Positions 25,812 to 33,689 of a stretch of 64,000 bases of DNA are shown one piece after another. Position 1 is the first letter of the stretch. The number at the start of each line of letters is the position of its first letter. The stretch is from Streptomyces roseofulvus. GTDB lineage: Bacteria; Actinomycetota; Actinomycetes; Streptomycetales; Streptomycetaceae. Both the position numbers and the translations under genes were made by a program. The stretch spans positions 7,936,001 through 8,000,000 of the forward strand of contig NZ_BAAAWE010000001.1 of NCBI RefSeq assembly GCF_039534915.1, written 5' to 3'. The notes below the pieces were generated by a model. The model made no database searches. It was not told the origin of the DNA and worked only from the letters and a program-made list of their open reading frames with translations.

Positions 25812-26255
25812 TCAGGCGAGCTGGTCCTTGTCGGACGGGAGCCAGACCGTCATGGTGGCCGGGTCGACGGGGATCGAGATGTGCTCGTGGGTGATCGACC
25901 AGGTTCCGTTCGACCGGTGCAGGCAGACGCTCTCCCGGACCCAGATCGAGGCCTGGAGCCCACCCCTCCGCTCGCCCGAGTCGCGGTGCAGCATGTGCGC
26001 GAACGCGGTGTCCTCGCCGGTCACGAGCGTGAGGTCGTGCGTCTCCAGGCTGATCCGGCCGACGTAACCGTCGAACCAGCGCAGGAAGTTCCGCCGGATC
26101 TCGTCGGTACCGGTGAACCGCAGGGGCGGGACGACGTCGTAGTAGACGGCGTCGGCGGCGTAGAACGACATGAGGCGGTCGATGTCCTTGGCCTGCTGGG
26201 CGTCGGCGCGGCTCGCGAGCAGCGCCCGGATCTCGGACTCGTGGGTGGTGGTCAT
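25812..26255 (-). CDS. SnoaL-like (NTF2-fold) protein
   Basis: This 147-residue NTF2-fold protein is of the YybH/ketosteroid-isomerase-like type: EIRALLASRADAQQAKDIDR, LMSFYAADAVYYDVVPP, and the strand IWVRESVCLHRSNGTWSITH. Members act as small-ring isomerases, hydratases or binding modules. It lies 80 nt after wrbA and 40 nt before the AOC-barrel gene on the same strand. The same fold forms the C-terminal domain of the sigma factor encoded divergently, which may be more than coincidence. Confidence 0.9.
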   Translation of the reverse strand: MTTTHESEIRALLASRADAQQAKDIDRLMSFYAADAVYYDVVPPLRFTGTDEIRRNFLRWFDGYVGRISLETHDLTLVTGEDTAFAHMLHRDSGERRGGLQASIWVRESVCLHRSNGTWSITHEHISIPVDPATMTVWLPSDKDQLA

Positions 26256-26284
26256 CGCGTACTCCCTCGGTGAAGGTGCGGAGG

Positions 26285-26331
26285 TGGGCTGGGCTTGGGC
26301 TTGGGCTTGGGCTTGGGTTCGGGGGGGGCGG
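26285..26331 (+). repeat. GGGCTT hexamer repeat, G-quadruplex candidate
   Basis: Four to five copies of GGGCTT run into GGGTTCGGGGGGGG in the gap between wrbA and the SnoaL gene. The plus strand has more than four G-triplets with 3-nt spacers, a classic quadruplex pattern. The minus-strand mRNA of the operon carries the C-rich version. Confidence 0.85.
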
Positions 26332-26335
26332 GGAA

Positions 26336-26944
26336 TCAGGCGGCGCGGCCGGCCTTGAGCGCGGCGGCGACCTCGACGACCCGGCGGGCCTGGTGGCGAG
26401 CCGCCTCCAGGCTCACCTCGCCCGGCCTCGCGTCTCCGACCACGGCCGAAGTGCCGTAGGGATTCCCCGACATGAACTGGATCGGGTCGGTGTAGCCGGG
26501 CGGCACGATGACGCCGCCCCAGTGGTAGAAGGTGTTGCCGAGGGCCAGGAGGGTCGATTCCTGCCCTCCGTGGGCGCTGTTGGAGGCGGTGAACGACGAG
26601 TACACCTTGTCCGCGAGCTTGCCCGCGAACCACAGGGGCCCGGTGCTGTCGATGAACTGCCGCAACTGGGCGGCCGGGTTGCCGAATCGGGTCGGGGTGC
26701 CGAAGAGCACCGCGTCCGCCCACTCCAGGTCGCCGTGTCCGGCCTCGGTGACCTCGGCGGTCTCCCGCTGGTGACGCGCCCAGGCCGGATGGGCGTCGAT
26801 GACCTCGGGCGGGGCGGTCTCGGCCACCTTGCGGAGCCGGACCTGCGCCCCGGCCTTCCGCGCGCCCTCGACGGCGGCCTCCGCCAGGGCGTGCACGTTG
26901 CCGCTGGTGCTGTAGTAGATGACTGCGACGTTCACGGGCCGCAT
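26336..26944 (-). CDS. wrbA: NAD(P)H:quinone oxidoreductase, WrbA type
   Basis: This 202-residue flavodoxin-like enzyme reduces quinones by two electrons with FMN. The FMN phosphate loop is VAVIYYSTSGNVHALAEAA, the mid-section is GTPTRFGNPAAQLRQFIDST, and SSFTASNSAHGGQESTLLAL and MSGNPYGTSAV are WrbA hallmarks. I start at MRPVNV, with GGGAG upstream. The gene heads a probable operon (SnoaL, AOC-barrel) and is divergent from an ECF41 sigma gene. A near-perfect ECF41-type promoter about 40 nt upstream of the start points to control by that sigma factor. Confidence 0.94.
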   Translation of the reverse strand: MRPVNVAVIYYSTSGNVHALAEAAVEGARKAGAQVRLRKVAETAPPEVIDAHPAWARHQRETAEVTEAGHGDLEWADAVLFGTPTRFGNPAAQLRQFIDSTGPLWFAGKLADKVYSSFTASNSAHGGQESTLLALGNTFYHWGGVIVPPGYTDPIQFMSGNPYGTSAVVGDARPGEVSLEAARHQARRVVEVAAALKAGRAA

Positions 26945-26990
26945 GCCGTTCTCCCTCCGTCTGCTTCCGTCGTGTTCCTTCACCGGGTAC

Positions 26991-27054
26991 GACGAGACGG
27001 CCCGGCGGAATGTGAGGTGGGCCGCCGCGTCACATTCCGGGAAGCTGCCGCGTC
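26991..27054. promoter_or_regulatory. Mirror-image divergent ECF41-type promoters
   Basis: CGGAATGTGA (27006-27015) and TCACATTCCG (27030-27039) form a perfect 10-bp inverted repeat. Read outward, each arm gives TCACA, then exactly 16 nt, then CGTC: plus strand 27030-27034 and 27051-27054; minus strand 27015-27011 and 26994-26991. The published ECF41 consensus is TGTCACA-N16-CGTC. The plus promoter serves the sigma gene, the minus promoter serves wrbA. Confidence 0.8.
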
Positions 27055-27094
27055 ATACCCGCGAAGGACGATCCGACCGAGGAGCCCCAGGACC

Positions 27095-28045
27095 ATGACG
27101 CACCGTTCGACCGCGCCGCAGGACAGCCGACCGGACGCGGCGGTGAGCGGCCTCGCCGCCGAGCGCCGCCGCCTGATCAACCTCGCGTACCGGATGCTGG
27201 GCTCCCTGGCCGAGGCCGAGGACGTCGTGCAGGAGACGTACGCCCGCTGGTACGCGATGCCCCCGCGGCAACGGGACGCGGTGACGTCCCCCGGGGGATG
27301 GCTGACCAAGGTCGCCGGCCGCATCTGCCTCGACGTGCTGCGCTCGGCCCGGACGCGGCGGGAGCAGTACGTGGGGGAGTGGGTGCCCGAGCCGCTGCCG
27401 GCGCACGCCGAGTGGCCGGCCGGGGCGGCGGACGACGGCACGGCCGACCCGGCCGACCGCGTGACGCTCGACGAGTCGGTCGGCATGGCCTTCCTCGTCG
27501 TGCTCGAATCGATGACGCCGGCGGAACGCGTGGCGTTCGTCCTCCACGACGTCTTCCGGTACCCCTTCGGCGAAGTGGCCGACATCGTCGGCCGCACCCC
27601 GGCGGCCTGCCGCCAGCTCGCCTCCTCGGCCCGGCGTCGTATCGACGCCTCGCGGACTCCCGTGTCATCGAAGGCCCAACAGGCCGAAGTCGTACGTGAG
27701 TTCAAGCTGGCGTGGCAGGCCCAGGATATCGGCGCCCTCATCGGCCTGCTCGACCCCGACGCCACCGCCGTCGGAGACGGCGGCGGACTCGTCACGGCGC
27801 TGCTCCATCCGATCGAGGGCGCTGAGCGGATCGCCCGCTTCTTCGCCGACCGGACCCTCCCGGGCCGCCTCGCCGTCCAAGAGTGCACGGTCAACGGGCA
27901 GCCCGGGCTCGCCGCCCACCTGGACGGCGCCGTGGTGTCGGTGTACGCCTTCGACATCGTGGACGGCCGGATCCGGCGGATCTGGGCCGTACTCAACCCG
28001 GAGAAGCTCAGGCCGTGGAAGGAGGAGATCCCGCAGCTCGGGTAG
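27095..28045 (+). CDS. sigJ: ECF41 sigma factor with SnoaL-like C-terminal domain
   Basis: This is an RNA polymerase sigma factor (316 residues) of group ECF41. Sigma2 is LINLAYRMLGSLAEAEDVVQ, sigma4 is MTPAERVAFVLHDVFRYPFG with ACRQLASSARRRI, and residues about 195-316 form an NTF2/SnoaL domain that regulates activity in place of an anti-sigma factor. All three ECF41 hallmarks are present in near form: WVPEP in the linker, DGGGLV in the middle and NPEKLR near the end. The promoter upstream matches the ECF41 consensus, so the gene is probably self-activating. The gene symbol is by analogy with mycobacterial SigJ. Confidence 0.93.
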   Translation: MTHRSTAPQDSRPDAAVSGLAAERRRLINLAYRMLGSLAEAEDVVQETYARWYAMPPRQRDAVTSPGGWLTKVAGRICLDVLRSARTRREQYVGEWVPEPLPAHAEWPAGAADDGTADPADRVTLDESVGMAFLVVLESMTPAERVAFVLHDVFRYPFGEVADIVGRTPAACRQLASSARRRIDASRTPVSSKAQQAEVVREFKLAWQAQDIGALIGLLDPDATAVGDGGGLVTALLHPIEGAERIARFFADRTLPGRLAVQECTVNGQPGLAAHLDGAVVSVYAFDIVDGRIRRIWAVLNPEKLRPWKEEIPQLG

Positions 28046-28094
28046 GGGGGGGCAACCACCCGGGCCGTGGGAGGAGGAGATCCCGCGGCTCGGG
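28013..28094 (+). repeat. Imperfect direct duplication of the sigma gene 3' end
   Basis: Two copies, about 51 bases apart, of a 30-base stretch of the type CCGTGG(A/G)AGGAGGAGATC then CCGC(A/G)GCTCGGG. The first encodes the last residues of the sigma factor (RPWKEEIPQLG) and the second lies past its stop, where it would read GPWEEEIPRLG. It suggests a tandem duplication at the end of the gene. Confidence 0.8.
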
Positions 28095-28302
28095 CAAGGA
28101 TGGCCGACCGCGCGCCGTGCTTCCCGGCCCCGAGGCTCGGCGCCCACCTTCACCCCCTCTGGGGAGGGTGGGGGGGGCACGGTTCCGCTGTCTCAGCGGG
28201 TCGGGATAGCGTGGCGCCCACGCGACCACCCTGCGGCGCCGGTCGTCACGGCGCGCTCGGAGCAGGGAGGTTCAGCGGCACGCGACGGCCGGGGGAGCGG
28301 AA

Positions 28303-29202
28303 GTGCTGTGGGAACGCGCGGAGGTGGAGGCCTTCCTGGCTCTGGCCGAGGACCTGCACTTCGGACGGGTCGCCGAGAGGCTCGGCCTGACGACCGGCCG
28401 GATCAGCCAGACGATCAAGAAGCTGGAACGGCGCATCGGCGCCCCGCTGTTCGAACGCACCAGCCGCCAGGTCGTGCTCACCCCGCTCGGCCGCGACCTG
28501 GCGACGGACCTCGCCCCGCTGGCCCAGGGCATGGACGAGGCGGTCCGCAGGGCGGCCGACCGCGCACGCGGCACCACCGGCCTGCTGCGGGCCGGATTCC
28601 TGGGCGCGGCGGCCGGCCAGCTCCTCCTCAAGGCGCTCGAACTGTTCGGCAAGCGCCACCCCGACTGCCGGGTGACCCTCCACGAGTGCCAGATCCAGGA
28701 CGCGATGACGCGGCTGCACGGCGGTGAGCTGGACGTCCTCATCACGGCCTTCCCCGTCCCCCGGGCGATCACCGGGCCGGTCCTGCTGTCCGAGGCCCGG
28801 GTCCTGGCCGTGCCGGCCGGATCGGCGTGGGCGGCGCACGCGTCGGTGTCGATCGAGGTCCTCGCCGAGCAGCCCGTGATCCAGCTGCCGCCCGACCTGC
28901 CCCGAGAGCTGCGCCACGAACGCACGCCGCCCCGCACCCCCGCGGGCAGGCCCGTGCCACCCGGTCCGACGGCCGCCACCTTTCCCGAGGTCCTGGCCCT
29001 GGTCGCCGCGGGCGAGGGCGTCTTCCCCGTCGGCGAGCACGCCCGACGGTTCTACCCGCGCCCCGACGTCGCCTACGTGGCGTTGAACGACGCCGCCCCT
29101 GTCCAGTGGGGCCCGGTGTGGCTGGAGAGCAACACCAGCACGCGGCTGCGCGCGTTCGTCCAGGCCGCCACCGACGCCCATGCGGACGACCGCACCCCCT
29201 GA
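28303..29202 (+). CDS. LysR family transcriptional regulator
   Basis: This is a 299-residue LysR regulator. The winged helix-turn-helix is VEAFLALAEDLHFGRVAERL with GRISQTIKKLERRIGAPLFE (residues about 7-50), and the effector domain begins near residue 90 (GLLRAGFLGAAAGQLLLKAL). The GTG start has GGGGGAG 5 nt upstream. Its stop is 1 nt from that of the convergent frameshifted hydrolase, which with the quinone reductase behind it is the likeliest target set, though LysR genes more often lie divergent from their targets. Confidence 0.93.
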   Translation: MLWERAEVEAFLALAEDLHFGRVAERLGLTTGRISQTIKKLERRIGAPLFERTSRQVVLTPLGRDLATDLAPLAQGMDEAVRRAADRARGTTGLLRAGFLGAAAGQLLLKALELFGKRHPDCRVTLHECQIQDAMTRLHGGELDVLITAFPVPRAITGPVLLSEARVLAVPAGSAWAAHASVSIEVLAEQPVIQLPPDLPRELRHERTPPRTPAGRPVPPGPTAATFPEVLALVAAGEGVFPVGEHARRFYPRPDVAYVALNDAAPVQWGPVWLESNTSTRLRAFVQAATDAHADDRTP

Positions 29203-29203
29203 G

Positions 29204-29871
29204 TCAACCCGTGCTCCCGACGAGGATGGTGAGGAGCTCCTCGGGAGCGTCACGCATGACGTTGTGCCCCGAGTGCACCGCGTGGACCCGCCAGGAGGAG
29301 TCGGCCAGCAGGCGCCGGTACACGGGCTCGAACGGGGAGGGCGTGGGCCACCCGGTCGCGTACACGTAGTCCTTGCGGTCGATCGCCGACAGGTCGCCCC
29401 GCAGGCGGACGGCCTGGAGCAGGGACGCCAGAGGGTGGGGCGTGGCCCGCCCGTCGAAGAAGGGCAGGGGAGCACTGGAGTAGCCGGTCCGGCCCGCGCC
29501 GTCGAGGTACCACGCGCGCTCCCGCTCCGTGACCAGGGACCAGCACGAGTCGCCGTCCTGGGGCACGACGGCGTCGACGTACACCAGACCGCTCACCCGT
29601 TCGGGGACCCGGTCGGCGACTCCGGTGATGACCATGCCCCCGTAGCTGTGTCCAGGACGGCGTCGGTGATCTGAGCGTCCTCCAGCAGGCTCAGCACGTC
29701 CTGCAGGTGGGTGTCCAGATTGACGGTGCCGGTGAGCAGGTGCTTGCGCTCGCCGACGCCGGTCAGGGTGAGAGCGTGCGCCGCGTGGCCGTGCGCGCGA
29801 AGTCCTCGGGCCAGCGGCTGGAAGGTCCAGGCGCCGTGCCAGGCGCCGGGGACCAGGACGAAGGTGGCCAT
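29204..29871 (-). pseudogene. Frameshifted alpha/beta hydrolase
   Basis: The 5' part reads FVLVPGAWHGAWTFQPLARG and THLQDVLSLLEDAQITDAVL, then the frame breaks near 29653. The expected nucleophile elbow GHSYGGMVITG continues in another frame, followed by ERVSGLVYVDAVVPQDGDS and the late His in HAVHSGHNVM. Joined, it would be a 220-residue methylesterase or hydroxynitrile-lyase-like hydrolase with intact catalytic residues; about four bases appear missing. Its ATG overlaps the stop of the quinone reductase by one base (TGATG), so the pair was a coupled operon. Confidence 0.78.
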
Positions 29872-30818
29872 CAGCCGTGTTCCACGGTCAGGACGACCTT
29901 GCCACGGGTGCCGCCGCGCTGAATCAAGTCGTGGGCCTCGGCGGCCTGTTCCAGCGGCAGGGAGGCCGAGACCTCGGGGCGCAGCGAGCCGGCCTCGACC
30001 AGCGAGGCGAGCTGCCGCAGTCCTTCCCCGTGGGCTTCGACGATCATGAACTGGCTGCGCAGCCCGAGGGGCCGCGCCGCGTCGGCGAGCGACGCTTCGG
30101 CGGGGGACGCGAGCGACACGACGATGCCTCCGGGGCGCAGGGTCTTCAGCGAGCGCGGCCCGTACGCCCCGCCGACCGTGTCGACGACGACGTCGATCTC
30201 GCGGGCCGCGTCGGTGAAGTCGGTCTCGGTGTAGTCGATGACCTCGTCGGCGCCCAGGCCGCGGACGAAGGCGTGGTTGGCCGATCGGGCGGTGCCGATG
30301 ACATGGGCGCCCCGCGCCTTGGCGATCTGCACGGCCAGGTGCCCGACTCCGCCCGCCGCCGCGTGGATCAGCACCCGCTGCCCGGGCCGGACGTCGGCCG
30401 TGTCGACCAGCGCCTGCCACGCGGTGAGGCCGGCCAGGGGCAAGGCGGCCGCCTGGACATGGGTGAGCCCGGACGGCTTCCGCGCCAGATGCCGCGCCGG
30501 TGAGGTGACGTACTCGGCGTAGCACCCGGCGGGCCGCGGATGGCGCGGCATGCCGAACACCTCGTCACCGGGCGCGAGGGTCGTGACGCCCGGCCCGACG
30601 GCCTCCACCACGCCCGACACGTCCCAGCCCAACCGGACGGGACGGTCACCACCGGACAGCCCGCCGCTGGAACGGTGCCACGCGTCGGTCGGGTTGACCC
30701 CGGCGGCCGCGATCCGCACGAGCACCTCGGCGGGCCCGGCCTCGGGCCGCTCCACCTCGACGATCCTCAAGACCTCGGGACCGCCGAAGCCCTCCTGGCC
30801 GATCGCCCGCATCCTCAT
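29871..30818 (-). CDS. NADPH:quinone reductase, zinc-independent MDR type
   Basis: This is a medium-chain reductase (315 residues) of the QOR/zeta-crystallin group. The catalytic domain has VRIAAAGVNPTDAWHRSS and GWDVSGVVEAVGPGV, and the nucleotide-binding loop is HAAAGGVGHLAVQIAKARGA. There are no structural zinc cysteines, as expected for quinone reductases. The start is MRMRAIGQEGF. It is coupled to the downstream hydrolase gene, now frameshifted. Confidence 0.92.
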   Translation of the reverse strand: MRMRAIGQEGFGGPEVLRIVEVERPEAGPAEVLVRIAAAGVNPTDAWHRSSGGLSGGDRPVRLGWDVSGVVEAVGPGVTTLAPGDEVFGMPRHPRPAGCYAEYVTSPARHLARKPSGLTHVQAAALPLAGLTAWQALVDTADVRPGQRVLIHAAAGGVGHLAVQIAKARGAHVIGTARSANHAFVRGLGADEVIDYTETDFTDAAREIDVVVDTVGGAYGPRSLKTLRPGGIVVSLASPAEASLADAARPLGLRSQFMIVEAHGEGLRQLASLVEAGSLRPEVSASLPLEQAAEAHDLIQRGGTRGKVVLTVEHG

Positions 30819-30978
30819 GGTTCCTTGTTCCCCTGTCAGTGGTCGGGACGGCGTCCCGACCACTGAACCGCCCGGCCGCGCAGACCATCAAGGCACGATC
30901 GCAACAGGACCGTTGAGCGACACTCAACGACGCGCGGGCCCCGCCGCCACGGGGGTCTCACTCCGCCCCTCCGCGTAG

Positions 30979-31554
30979 CTACGGATACGGCTTCTCGCCC
31001 TTCGCCAGCATCGCGACGAACTTCTCGATCCGGCGCGCCCGGGTCTCCGCCCTCTTGGCGTCCTGGATCTGGTACAGGATCGCGAAGCGGTTCCGCCGGT
31101 CCAGCCTCTCGAAGAACTCCGCCGCGCCGGGAACGGCGGTCAGGGCCGCCGCGAGGTCGTCCGGCACCGTGACGGTCCTCGACCCGTCGTACGCCGCCTC
31201 CCAGCGCCCGTCCGCCTTCGCACGGTCGACCTCGGCCTGCCCCGGCGGACGCATCCGGCCCTGCTCGATCAGCACGGCCACCTTGTCCCGGTTGACCTTG
31301 GACCACCGGCTGCGCGCCGTACGCGGGGTGAACCGCTGCAGCCACCACCGGTCGTCGAACGAGCGCTTCTGGCCGTCGATCCACCCGTAACAGAGAGCCA
31401 CGTCGAGCGCCTGGGCGTAGTCCAGCGCGACGATGCCGGGACCCTTCTTGCGCAACTTGAGCCAGATGCCGCGCGAGACGGCATGGTTCTCACCGAGCCA
31501 CGCCTCGAACGCCTCGGCGGATGCGAATGCGACGATCTCCAAGTCCTGAGTCAC
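30979..31554 (-). CDS. YdeI/OmpD-associated family protein
   Basis: This 191-residue protein matches the YdeI (OmpD-associated) family: FASAEAFEAWLGENHAVSRG, CYGWIDGQKRSFDD, then WWLQRFTPRTARSRWSKVN and a C-terminal RFAILYQIQDAKRAETRARRI. The family is common in bacteria, but its function is unsettled; some members are linked to antimicrobial-peptide resistance. I favour the GTG of VTQDLE at the family's usual N-terminus; an ATG 13 codons earlier is also in frame. Confidence 0.88.
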   Translation of the reverse strand: MTQDLEIVAFASAEAFEAWLGENHAVSRGIWLKLRKKGPGIVALDYAQALDVALCYGWIDGQKRSFDDRWWLQRFTPRTARSRWSKVNRDKVAVLIEQGRMRPPGQAEVDRAKADGRWEAAYDGSRTVTVPDDLAAALTAVPGAAEFFERLDRRNRFAILYQIQDAKRAETRARRIEKFVAMLAKGEKPYP

Positions 31555-31691
31555 CCCAGCAGCGAACCACACCGACCGACCACCAAGGGGCATGCGGGCA
31601 CGGCCCGGGAGCGAGATGCCCGCACACCACCTGCTCACGGCCGCCGAGAGACCGGCAGCCGTCGAAGGGGCCAGGCCTGCGTCGGCACGCC

Positions 31692-32945
31692 TCAGGCGAC
31701 GCTGCTGTAGCTGTTCCCCTGGTAGTTGTACAGGTCCGTGTTCCTGCGCGTGAACGGCGTGGTGGCCACGCCCGTGGAGCGGTAGACGTACGCGCCGTCG
31801 GTGTTGCTCGACCCGTACGCGATCAGGTCAGGACGCCCGTCGTTGTCGAGGTCACCGGCGCCGACGAGCTGCCGGAAGCCGCCCCATCCGCCGCCGACCT
31901 TCACCCGGGTGATGAACTTCCCGCTGCCGTCGCCCTGGTAGAGCCACAGGACGCCGGTGGTGTCGCGGGCGACGAGGTCACCGGCGGCCGTACCGGCGAT
32001 GTTCCCGACGGCCGTCAGGTGGTTGTAGACGCCCCAGCCACCGCCGACCTTCACACGGGTCGCGAACGGCGCGGCGCTGCTGCCCGTGCCCTTGTAGAAC
32101 CAGAGCGTGCCGGCGCCGTCGGTGGCGAGGAGGTCGGGGCGCCCGTCGCCGTTGAGGTCCGAGCCGCCCGCGAGCTTGTTGTAGCCGCCCCAGCCGGACC
32201 CGACCCGCACACGGGTGGTGAAGCCGCCGTCACCCTTGCCCTGGTAGTGCCAGAGCACGCCCGAGTTGTCGAGGGCGATCACGTCGCCGTGCTTGCTGCC
32301 GGCGATGTTGCCGACGGCCTCGATCTGCTTGTACACATTCCAGCCGGAGCCGATCCGGGCGGTCTGGGCGAGCCGGATCTCGTTGTAGTACGGGCGGTCC
32401 TGCAGGTCGCTGCGCCACAGCACGCCGTCGGAGTCCCGGGCGAGGACGTCGGTGGACCCGTTGTCGTTGAAGTCGTGCGGGTTGAACGCGCGGACGATGC
32501 TCATCGTGGAGCTCTTGGTGGCGGGCGTGCCGACACCGTCGTCCGGCGTCGCCTTCACGGCGACCGTGTACGCGCCGTTCGGCGCGTCCACCACCGACAG
32601 CGTTTCGGGCTCCTGCACCTCGAACTTCGGCACCCAGGTGAAGGAGAAGACGGTGCTGTACGTCGGGGCGGTCAGGCGCTGGGTGACCTTCTTGCCGGTG
32701 GCGACGTGCGTGAGCGTGACGTCCAGGTTGGCGTCGCCGCGCGACAGAGTCCACTCCATGGTCACTCTGCCGTTGGTCTTGTCGATCTCCGCCACGGCGG
32801 GGACGTTGACCAGGTCGATCGTGACAGGGACGGAGGCCGCGAGCGCGGTCGGAGCGGTGGCCAGGGAACCGGCGCCCAGCGCCGTGACGGAGAGGACGGC
32901 CGTGACGGCCAGGCCGAGACGCCGACCGGTGGTGCGGTGCTGCAA
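31692..32945 (-). CDS. Secreted FG-GAP/VCBS repeat protein
   Basis: This exported beta-propeller protein has about 416 residues. A Sec signal peptide (RRLGLAVTAVLSVTALGAGS, ending TALAAS) is followed by a fibronectin-like domain (to about residue 140), then repeats of about 45 residues with Ca-binding loops such as DFNDNGSTDVLARD, DLNGDGRPDLLATD and DLDNDGRPDLIAY. I prefer the TTG of LQHRTTGRR because GGGGG lies 7 nt upstream; a GTG ten codons earlier has no ribosome site. A paralogue lies about 15 kb downstream and also appears to start with TTG. Confidence 0.88.
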   Translation of the reverse strand: MQHRTTGRRLGLAVTAVLSVTALGAGSLATAPTALAASVPVTIDLVNVPAVAEIDKTNGRVTMEWTLSRGDANLDVTLTHVATGKKVTQRLTAPTYSTVFSFTWVPKFEVQEPETLSVVDAPNGAYTVAVKATPDDGVGTPATKSSTMSIVRAFNPHDFNDNGSTDVLARDSDGVLWRSDLQDRPYYNEIRLAQTARIGSGWNVYKQIEAVGNIAGSKHGDVIALDNSGVLWHYQGKGDGGFTTRVRVGSGWGGYNKLAGGSDLNGDGRPDLLATDGAGTLWFYKGTGSSAAPFATRVKVGGGWGVYNHLTAVGNIAGTAAGDLVARDTTGVLWLYQGDGSGKFITRVKVGGGWGGFRQLVGAGDLDNDGRPDLIAYGSSNTDGAYVYRSTGVATTPFTRRNTDLYNYQGNSYSSVA

Positions 32946-33128
32946 GGTGGAACCCCCACGAGGAAGAGCGGGCACAGGCGTGCCACGCCCGGACGAGACT
33001 CACGACCGCGCCGAATGGTTGTACGAAACCTCGCGCATGTCGATCCTGCTCAGCGACCTCCGCCGGAAGGCCGGTGCCGGCAGACAACCTGGTCGACGGC
33101 GATCGAGGCGATACCCGATCATGTGTTC

Positions 33129-33659
33129 ATGCCCCTGAGTGAGACCCTCGCCCGAGTCGATGCCGACCTGCACGCCGGCCGGGTTCCCGTCGCGCGCCAG
33201 CGCCTGCGCGGGCTCGTGTCCTCCTTCCCGGACGACCTGACGCTCCGCAGGCGGCTGGCCGAGGTGTACCGGCTGTACGGCGACGCCGCCGAGGCCGGAC
33301 GCTGGATGTACCTCGAAGAGGACCGCGACGCCGACGAGACCGTCGCCTTCGAGGCGCGGTACGGGTCCCCGGCGTGGCGGATGAAGGCCCTCGCCTGGCG
33401 CGGCCCCGAGGCGAAGGCGGGCAGCGCCTTCGCCGAGCAGCAGCTGGCAGCGGTGCGCACCGCCTGCGCCGAGGAGCTGGGGCACGCCGTCGACTGGGAC
33501 AACCCCAGCTCCTACGAGGACGGCCTGGAGGACGCGTACGAGGAGCCGGCGGCCGAGCCCTGGACGGTCGGCAGTGTGCTGGCGGCCGGCGGCTGCCTGG
33601 TGGCCGCCCTCGCGTTCCTCGCGGTCTGGGTCTACGGACTCGTCGCCCTCTTCGACTGA
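33129..33659 (+). CDS. DUF6584-like membrane-tailed protein
   Basis: This 176-residue protein has a cytoplasmic helical domain of TPR-like pattern (LHAGRVPVARQRLRGLVSSF, LRRRLAEVYRLYGDAAEAGR, WMYLEED) and one C-terminal membrane helix (AAGGCLVAALAFLAVWVYGL). I believe this is the Streptomyces DUF6584 family, whose role is unknown. There is no clear Shine-Dalgarno; an in-frame GTG two codons upstream is an alternative start. No partner genes are evident. Confidence 0.78.
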   Translation: MPLSETLARVDADLHAGRVPVARQRLRGLVSSFPDDLTLRRRLAEVYRLYGDAAEAGRWMYLEEDRDADETVAFEARYGSPAWRMKALAWRGPEAKAGSAFAEQQLAAVRTACAEELGHAVDWDNPSSYEDGLEDAYEEPAAEPWTVGSVLAAGGCLVAALAFLAVWVYGLVALFD

Positions 33660-33689
33660 GCGATGGCACCGCGCGGTGTGCGCCCGGGG

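Noticed and set aside
26285..26331. GGGCTT repeats as a telomere-like or replicon end signal
   Set aside because: Streptomyces telomeres are palindromic hairpin-rich sequences, and this short tract lies inside an operon.
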